The notes beneath the pieces were generated by a model. The model was given only the letters and a program-made list of their open reading frames with translations. It was not told the origin of the DNA and searched no databases. Source: Bacteroidota bacterium (lineage in GTDB: Bacteria; Bacteroidota; Ignavibacteria; Ignavibacteriales; Ignavibacteriaceae). Taken from it: a stretch of DNA of 48,450 nucleotides. Below, one piece after another: positions 43,228 through 48,450 of the stretch; the first letter of the stretch is position 1; each line of letters opens with the position of its first letter. The DNA lies in NCBI GenBank assembly GCA_021815365.1, contig JAKAGZ010000016.1:1-48450 (forward strand), given 5' to 3'. The position numbers and the translations under genes are program-made.

Positions 43228-45834
43228 CTAAATTCCTATTTTAAATTGCTTGAAAGTCAACAGAAGATAATTTACAACAGAATTATTTACCTGGTAATAA
43301 AGTAAAAACCCGCCGAAGATCAGAAGGAGGAGAAGTATGCTGTAGAAATAAACACTGCCTGCATTCACATCAAAGATTACATATATACCTTTCATAAGCC
43401 GATAGAATATCCAGAGTTTAAAAACGAGCATTCCCCAGTAAACTGCATCATTGGCAATTTTAGCGTTGAGAATGCGGTAAAGAATTATACCGACCGGTAT
43501 CAGCAAAACAAGAGGAAGGAAAGACCATACAACAGTATAAAAAACGCCCGAGAAGTAAACTCTGTTCTTTACAAAGAATGATGCTGCTTTAATTATTATT
43601 GAAAGAAGAATTATTATGAGCAGGTACATTATCGTCAGCCACAGGAGAGAAGTTACGGGATGCCAGGCAAGATAGCTTATCCTCCTGATCAAAGAATGGC
43701 TTCCGAATGCAAGGAGGATTTTGTCCATTATTAATTCATTCTTTAAGTAAGATAAAAGATTTGCAGCTATCAGCGCACCGACTGCCGATATTACAACAAC
43801 CAGAATTGCAGTCTGATAACCCGACATTATTCTTTGATCCCGTACATCGGCAAAAAAATTATATGGTCTTAATAAAGCTCTCGAAGCATCTTCTCTGAAT
43901 TTTTTGCCGGAGTTGACCAGCACACCCATCACGACCGCAAGGAACAACCCAAATAAAATGAAAGACATCGGGGCTGTATCTTTTGTACTTCCAATCGGGA
44001 TAGTAACTTTTTCGTTGTTATGAAGCCTGGAAAAGAGGACCTTATAACCAAGCCTGTTTGTGCCGCGGTCTTCTCCACAGATGCCGGTACGATAAATATT
44101 ATTTTCGTTATAGCCTGCAATTACCGAAGCAAACTCGCCCCGGTAATCGAACATTGAATTAATAAAATAACCTGCAAGATTATTTTTACCAGCATAATCA
44201 AGCAGGTCATCAAAATATTTTGCCTGTGCTTCATAAGAACCAGCATTTACAAAACCATCGCTGCTGCCTTTATTGACCAGGTATGTAGCTTCACTGATAA
44301 ATATTTTGCCTGCACCTAATCTATCCTGTAATGCTTCCAGCTTATCAGATACATTTTTAATTGAACTGTTTAAAAGTTCAACACCGTAAAAGTCAATATC
44401 ATTTATTGGCGGTATATTAAAACCGGTGAATGAAGCATAAATAAGGGCGGAGGTTTTTCTTTTTACAAATGACGACATATTTTTCAGGAATGCTGTCTGA
44501 TCATCTGAATTGGTCAAATAAGAGCCGCCAAGTCCGATAGCTGCAATGGAATAATTTTTATATGCTTTAATAAAATTTGTAAAATAGTTTTGACTTCGTA
44601 TGATAAAGTTTGGGCTTTGTGCAAGCTTTTCGGGAACAGAGTTCAGAGGAATTTCGATGAAGGCAAGCAGCCCGTATCTTTCGCACAGGTACAGATAGTA
44701 AGGATGAGGAACCGCCTTTGCAAATCTTACAGCATTAAAGCCAAGGTCTTTTATCATTCGTATGTCTTTTTCCATATCGCTATATGAAAAAAGATCTCCG
44801 TGACCCTCGTTTGAAGGAATGTATGTGACCCCGTTCAATGCAAACGGTTCATTGTTAAGTCTTAACGATTTCTCTCCTGCAGACAATGAATAAACAGCAA
44901 ACTGCCTCTGTGCAGCATCTATTAAATTTTTGTTCTTCCATAACTCTATTCGCAGAGTATATAATTTGGGAGCGTCAGGTGTCCATAATACAGGGGAATT
45001 TAATTCTGCATACTGCTCAACATTCATTTCTTTATTTCTTTTTAATTCGAAAGGAACATCCGCAGGACTTTGATAGCTGAGACCATCGGGAGAAATTATT
45101 TTTGTCTTTACCAGAAGATTGTTTGTAGTAGTCAGAGTATCATTGATAGAGTTAAACTCCTGGTTCGAAACTCTTGATTGGATTGTGATCTTCGCTTTGC
45201 CGGTCTTGTTATCTATGACACTGGCAACTGAAAAATCTGTGAATGAAATATTTGGTCTTAGCTCAATATAAACATCCCTGAATATACCGCCAAAATTTTT
45301 TGGAAAAAGAAAGCGCTGCTTCAACGGGATAGTATTCTCCGAGTCGAGCCTGTAATGTACTTTAACCGAAAGAATATTATCCCTGTCTGAATGAAGAATA
45401 TCTCTTGGCAGGTCAAACCAGAATGGGAATTCTCCGCCGGTGTGAGTATAAATAATTTTACCATTGACAGAAATTTCGGCAGAATAATTTACTCCCCCGA
45501 ACACCAGTCTCATCTGGTGATTTTTAATTTCAAATTCAGATAAGGAAAAATTTTTTTCAAAAATCAGGTCCCCGTTTCCCTCAAAAACAGAGGGGATGCT
45601 GACAGAGACTTTTTGCTTTTCACTATCCCCTGCGTCTTTAGCGGTGTAAACCTGCCAGCCGCCGTTAAGCGGAATAATATTTCTAAACTGGTTTGTCTCA
45701 AAAAAAGCTGAATCAGATAAATTGATTTTATAGCCGGGCAGTTCCCTGAAAATTATCTGTGCGTTTATTGAAATTGGGAAAATTAAGCTGATAAGAAATA
45801 ATAATAGTAGTTTAAATTTTCGGGGGAAAACCAT
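43228..45834 (-). CDS. GH2-fold protein with C-terminal membrane (Yip1-like) domain
   Basis: The protein has about 868 residues when started at ATG 45834, which gives a signal peptide (FPRKFKLLLLFLISLIFPISINAQ). The longer ORF from 45912 adds 26 residues and is less likely. The GH2 order is a sugar-binding jelly roll (LNGGWQVYTAKD, RLVFGGVNYSAEISVNGKII), Ig-like domains, and the TIM barrel (LNGVTYIPSNEGHGDL, LGFNAVRFAKAVPHPY). A Glu at FISEATY fits the nucleophile. The acid/base 'NE' position, after the strand YSIAAIG, reads LGGSY. The last about 220 residues form around six membrane helices, similar to Yip1-family proteins. Hydrolase activity is doubtful; a membrane sugar-binding or structural role is possible. 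Confidence 0.8.
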   Translation of the reverse strand: MVFPRKFKLLLLFLISLIFPISINAQIIFRELPGYKINLSDSAFFETNQFRNIIPLNGGWQVYTAKDAGDSEKQKVSVSIPSVFEGNGDLIFEKNFSLSEFEIKNHQMRLVFGGVNYSAEISVNGKIIYTHTGGEFPFWFDLPRDILHSDRDNILSVKVHYRLDSENTIPLKQRFLFPKNFGGIFRDVYIELRPNISFTDFSVASVIDNKTGKAKITIQSRVSNQEFNSINDTLTTTNNLLVKTKIISPDGLSYQSPADVPFELKRNKEMNVEQYAELNSPVLWTPDAPKLYTLRIELWKNKNLIDAAQRQFAVYSLSAGEKSLRLNNEPFALNGVTYIPSNEGHGDLFSYSDMEKDIRMIKDLGFNAVRFAKAVPHPYYLYLCERYGLLAFIEIPLNSVPEKLAQSPNFIIRSQNYFTNFIKAYKNYSIAAIGLGGSYLTNSDDQTAFLKNMSSFVKRKTSALIYASFTGFNIPPINDIDFYGVELLNSSIKNVSDKLEALQDRLGAGKIFISEATYLVNKGSSDGFVNAGSYEAQAKYFDDLLDYAGKNNLAGYFINSMFDYRGEFASVIAGYNENNIYRTGICGEDRGTNRLGYKVLFSRLHNNEKVTIPIGSTKDTAPMSFILFGLFLAVVMGVLVNSGKKFREDASRALLRPYNFFADVRDQRIMSGYQTAILVVVISAVGALIAANLLSYLKNELIMDKILLAFGSHSLIRRISYLAWHPVTSLLWLTIMYLLIIILLSIIIKAASFFVKNRVYFSGVFYTVVWSFLPLVLLIPVGIILYRILNAKIANDAVYWGMLVFKLWIFYRLMKGIYVIFDVNAGSVYFYSILLLLLIFGGFLLYYQVNNSVVNYLLLTFKQFKIGI

Positions 45835-45943
45835 CCGTAATTTGTGTCCTTTTTGGTAGAAATTAGGTGCAAATATACTAAAGAAAGGAGGGGAAATCAA
45901 TGTAGATTTCAATAGTTAAGGGACGGACAGCCCCTCTGAATTT

Positions 45944-45961
45944 TTCCTAAATAGTTAGGAA
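45944..45961. terminator. Hairpin after tpiA
   Basis: A perfect 7-base stem TTCCTAA/TTAGGAA with a 4-base loop lies 8 bases beyond the tpiA stop. There is no U run in the tpiA direction (it is followed by A residues on that strand), so transcript stabilisation or weak termination is more likely than a strong intrinsic terminator. Confidence 0.4.
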
Positions 45962-45969
45962 TAAAATAT

Positions 45970-46725
45970 TTATACGGATTTTATGATGCTCATAAAAGAA
46001 TCGGCATCAAGGCAGGCGCCGCCGACAAGCGCACCATCAATATCAGTCTGAGACAAAAGATCAGCAGCATTATCCGGCTTTACACTTCCGCCGTATTGAA
46101 TGATTTGTTTTTCTGCTGTGTCGCTGCCAAAAATTTCTCCAATAAGATTTCTTACAAAAACATGAACCTCCTGTGCCTGCTGTGGTGTTGCATTTACTCC
46201 GGTTCCGATTGCCCAGATTGGTTCGTAAGCAATTATAATTTTTTCCATTTCACCTTTTGATACCTGCTGAAGACCTTCAGTGACCTGTCTTTTTACGACT
46301 TCATTTGTAATACCTTTCTCTCTTTCAACAAGCGATTCGCCGATGCAGAAGATAGGTCTCAGACCTGAGCTTAAAGCTTTTTTAATTTTTTTATTTACTG
46401 TTGAATCAGATTCGCCAAATATTGTTCTTCTTTCCGAATGACCGAGGATCACATATTCGCAGCCGACGCTTTTTAACATTGCTGCTGATATTTCACCCGT
46501 GAAAGCACCTTTATCCTCAAAGTACATGTTCTGTGCGCCGAGCTTTACTTTTGTATTTTTTACCAGTGCTGCTGCCTCGCTTAACGATGTAAAAGGAGGA
46601 CAAATGATCACATCGCACTTTGTCTCCTCTTTGTTCAAAGCGTTGGTCAGTTTTGAAATTAAATTTTGAGATTCGCTCAAATCCTTGTGCATTTTCCAGT
46701 TTCCGGCAATAACTTTTCTGCGCAT
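45970..46725 (-). CDS. tpiA: Triosephosphate isomerase
   Basis: This glycolytic enzyme interconverts dihydroxyacetone phosphate and glyceraldehyde 3-phosphate. The 251 residues contain Lys11 in AGNWKMHK, His96 in ILGHSERR and the catalytic Glu168 in AYEPIWAIGTG, with loop 6 and the GGSVKPDNAADL phosphate-binding site intact. GAGGAAATC precedes the ATG at 46725, a good ribosome site. It is a stand-alone unit after the GH2-like gene. Certain. Confidence 0.97.
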   Translation of the reverse strand: MRRKVIAGNWKMHKDLSESQNLISKLTNALNKEETKCDVIICPPFTSLSEAAALVKNTKVKLGAQNMYFEDKGAFTGEISAAMLKSVGCEYVILGHSERRTIFGESDSTVNKKIKKALSSGLRPIFCIGESLVEREKGITNEVVKRQVTEGLQQVSKGEMEKIIIAYEPIWAIGTGVNATPQQAQEVHVFVRNLIGEIFGSDTAEKQIIQYGGSVKPDNAADLLSQTDIDGALVGGACLDADSFMSIIKSV

Positions 46726-46875
46726 GATTTCCTCTGAAGTATTTTTAAAATTTGATAATTAAAATTACGAATTGAGTTCGATTGCTGCAATTTTTGAAAT
46801 AGTTTGGATTGTGCAAAGTAATGCTTTATTAATCTTTTCTCCCTGCATTAAAGGAGCCGGTCAGGTGAATAAAAC

Positions 46876-46983
46876 TCACGAATCATCTATATCACTTGCT
46901 TTTAAGTAAACAGTCATCCATTCTGTTTTACTGAGGATACCTTTATATTGTTTTACCAGTCTTTCGAAGATTAAGTCATTCAA
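46876..46983 (-). CDS. Possible small ORF downstream of dinD
   Basis: A 35-codon frame starts at TTG 46983, with AGGATT about ten bases upstream. It reads as a normal protein-like sequence (NDLIFERLVKQYKGILSK, then EWMTVYLKASDIDDS), with mixed hydrophobic and charged residues. It lies 28 bases after dinD on the same strand and could be a small partner protein or the remains of a larger gene. No domain is recognised. The rest of 46726-47011 shows nothing else. Confidence 0.3.
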   Translation of the reverse strand: MNDLIFERLVKQYKGILSKTEWMTVYLKASDIDDS

Positions 46984-47011
46984 TTAATAATAATCCTAAA
47001 GAAATATTAAA

Positions 47012-47869
47012 TCATTTTTTATTCTTCCCCCTTATATCTTTCAGCAATTTCTTTTCATCGCCTTTAAGACGTCTTTCAACTTTTTTAACGTCTTCAGCCG
47101 GAGGAAGATTTTCTGGCTGCACTCCGCGCTCTTTTAACATTTTTCTAACGGCTAAATTATTCTCAACGTGTTCGTCAGATATTTGTTCATGACCTTGCAA
47201 GTCCTTTTCGGTTACATTATGGCTAGTCAATTCAGTTGCAAAATCCTTGGCTTTAATTGTAAGAGTTGGTAAGAAATCTGCCAAAGGGCGACCGCTGGGG
47301 ACAGCCAACTTATCTTTCATTGCTTGAGTATTAAACCCGCCAAATAAAGCTTGATCGCCTTTAGAGCGGATAATGGCAAAACCTTTTTCATCAACACCGC
47401 GTTCAAATATAATTCCGGAAAGCTTCTTTTCAGATTGGGAAAGTTTTTCACGGGCAGTTACACGAGAAGCATCAAGTAAGCGTTTCTCTATTATTTCTTG
47501 TTTACGTGTTTGAACAGCAAAGTAAGTTTGGGCAAATGCGACTTCTGATTTTGAAGGATCACCGTTTTGAGCTACAAGATAACAGGCATATCTCGTAAGG
47601 GCAATATCATCGATGGTTCTATCTGCACTGCTTCCGATAACGACCAATTTGTTGACGTCAACAAAATGGTCTGATACTGATTCGCCACTATTAAGACAAG
47701 CGTCTTTAGCCTTTGCTATTACCTTGAGAAAATTTCTCCATTCGGTATAATTAAAAACTATTTGTAATTCCCTTGCGCTCCAGCATTCAACGCCTTCTAA
47801 TAGATAACAAGCGCGTTCAAACTTTTCAAACAGTTCTACAATGAGTTCTTTTTTCATATCAATCTTCAT
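47012..47869 (-). CDS. dinD: DNA-damage-inducible protein D homologue
   Basis: This 285-residue protein matches the E. coli DinD layout: an N-terminal Bro-N/KilA-like region (YLLEGVECWSARELQIVFNYTEWRNFLKVIAKAKDAC), then DDIALTRYACYLVAQNGDPSKSEVAFAQTYFAVQTRKQE, and a helical middle. The C-terminal part has FNTQAMKDKLAVPSGRPLADFLPTLTIKAKDFATELTSHNV. DinD is SOS-induced in E. coli and antagonises RecA filaments; whether it is damage-induced here is not visible and I found no LexA site. Start may be ATG 47869 or the ATG four codons later (47857). Mobile-element-like genes of this type move between phyla. Family match is strong. Confidence 0.9.
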   Translation of the reverse strand: MKIDMKKELIVELFEKFERACYLLEGVECWSARELQIVFNYTEWRNFLKVIAKAKDACLNSGESVSDHFVDVNKLVVIGSSADRTIDDIALTRYACYLVAQNGDPSKSEVAFAQTYFAVQTRKQEIIEKRLLDASRVTAREKLSQSEKKLSGIIFERGVDEKGFAIIRSKGDQALFGGFNTQAMKDKLAVPSGRPLADFLPTLTIKAKDFATELTSHNVTEKDLQGHEQISDEHVENNLAVRKMLKERGVQPENLPPAEDVKKVERRLKGDEKKLLKDIRGKNKK

Positions 47870-48200
47870 TTAATGATGAACAGCCATTAACAAAAATATT
47901 TTGTTTAGTCTTTTTTCTATTTCGGAAATAAGGTCTTCTTTTCTTTAGTTATGTTGCTATTAACTGGCATAATGTTTCCGGATAAAATAATTACTCATCA
48001 CCTGCTCAGAACCCCTGGTGCACTTTAGGAAAATGGGGACAGTTTTCAGATCGTATATTATTAATACATAAACAACTTAAGAAAAATAAGAAATAGATAT
48101 TCAAAAAAGTAAGCTATTGATAAAAAGTTTCTGAAATTTATCCTGACTATTTGTACTTAACTCCGTTTATTCCGATTATTGCCAGTGAATAATTTTTAAG
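47870..48200. other. Divergent intergenic region between dinD and an MFS gene
   Basis: The region has 331 bases, A+T-rich with no coding signal. At about 48028-48047 the plus strand reads GGAAAATGGGGACAGTTTTC, whose TGGGGACAG core resembles a motif I associate with REP-type or transposon-linked sequences; no transposase is beside it. No clear promoter box or LexA-like palindrome was found. Confidence 0.3.
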
Positions 48201-48450
48201 ATGATAATGTCCTCAAAGAAAATCCCCCGCCAGGTAAAAATACTCGGGTTCGTAAGTCTGTTCACGGATATGGCGAGCGAAATGCTTTATCCAGTCACGC
48301 CGATTTTTCTGACTGCAGTGCTCGGCTCTTCTATGGCTGTTGTGGGGCTTATCGAAGGGCTTGCGGAAATCACTGCCGGATTCTTTAAAGGATATTTCGG
48401 AAATCTTTCGGACAGGATTGGAAAGAGATCAGTTTTTGTGAGAATTGGTT
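48201..48450 (+). CDS. MFS transporter, N-terminal part (runs off the window)
   Basis: About 83 residues are visible before the window ends. They read SSKKIPRQVKILGFVSLFTDMASEMLYPVTPIFLTAVLG, then VGLIEGLAEITAGFFKGYFGNLSDRIGKRSVFVRIG. This is the first helices and the loop 2-3 motif (G-x-x-SDRxGKR) of the major facilitator superfamily, in the subgroup with 'DMASEM.YP...FLTA' near the start. Two ATG codons (48201, 48207) are possible. The substrate cannot be inferred. Confidence 0.85.
   Translation, partial: MIMSSKKIPRQVKILGFVSLFTDMASEMLYPVTPIFLTAVLGSSMAVVGLIEGLAEITAGFFKGYFGNLSDRIGKRSVFVRIG

Noticed and set aside
42823-43305. Plus-strand 160-codon frame over the smc start
   Set aside because: Shadow of smc; low-complexity, Ser/Phe-rich translation.
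1-48450. CRISPR arrays, rRNA, insertion sequence transposases
   Set aside because: No regularly spaced repeats, rRNA motifs or transposase domains were seen on either strand.

Overview
The window looks like a chromosomal piece of an uncultured member of the Ignavibacteria (Ignavibacteriota, Bacteroidota/Chlorobi group). The evidence is low G+C DNA, secreted proteins ending in the type IX secretion (T9SS) sorting domain with the 'NFPNPFNPTTKI...VYDILGREV...SGIYIYQL' pattern, lipid A genes (lpxB, lpxK) and a pyruvate phosphate dikinase. No rRNA, tRNA, CRISPR array or transposase gene was found.

Layout. 1-6.9 kb: a CLC chloride transporter, an M13 zinc peptidase, a non-coding block bounded by inverted repeats, a conserved membrane protein, an alpha/beta hydrolase and a small secreted protein. 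7.2-16.0 kb: a surface polysaccharide locus in two divergent arms. The left arm has a WcaJ-type phosphoglycosyltransferase and two GT4 enzymes. The right arm has GT2, flippase, methyltransferase, GT9 and a WaaE/KdtX-like GT2, followed by NAD kinase and a thioredoxin-like protein. 17.7-21.9 kb: secreted and T9SS proteins. 22.0-25.8 kb: a compact operon of two D-Ala-D-Ala-ligase-like ATP-grasp enzymes, a GNAT acetyltransferase and lysine 2,3-aminomutase. 26.1-46.7 kb: a long minus-strand housekeeping run: recG, an aspartic protease, gpsA, plsY, ispD, queA, ppdK, lpxK, a DUF374 acyltransferase, lpxB, an isoprenylcysteine-methyltransferase-like protein, a HAD phosphatase, smc, a membrane GH2-like protein and tpiA. 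47.0 kb to the end: a dinD homologue and the start of an MFS transporter.

How genes work together. gpsA and plsY start glycerophospholipid synthesis. lpxB and lpxK make lipid A, and the polysaccharide locus builds glycans likely displayed on the same outer membrane. In the kamA operon, overlapping or nearly touching genes suggest that lysine is isomerised to beta-lysine, acetylated and/or ligated to other amino or carboxylic acids. The product is not known to me. This is my best candidate for an undescribed small-molecule pathway.

Unusual structure. (i) The last 12 codons plus stop of kamA occur twice as 40-bp direct repeats (36/40 identical) flanking a single T9SS gene, like a displaced gene end left by site-specific or homologous integration. 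(ii) G+C-rich palindromes lie in frame inside the thioredoxin-like gene and the first ATP-grasp gene, and supply the C-terminus of the aspartic protease, so a palindromic repeat family appears to be invading coding sequence. (iii) A perfect 10-bp hairpin lies at the start of the kamA operon. (iv) The GH2-like protein seems to lack its acid/base glutamate and carries a multi-span membrane tail.
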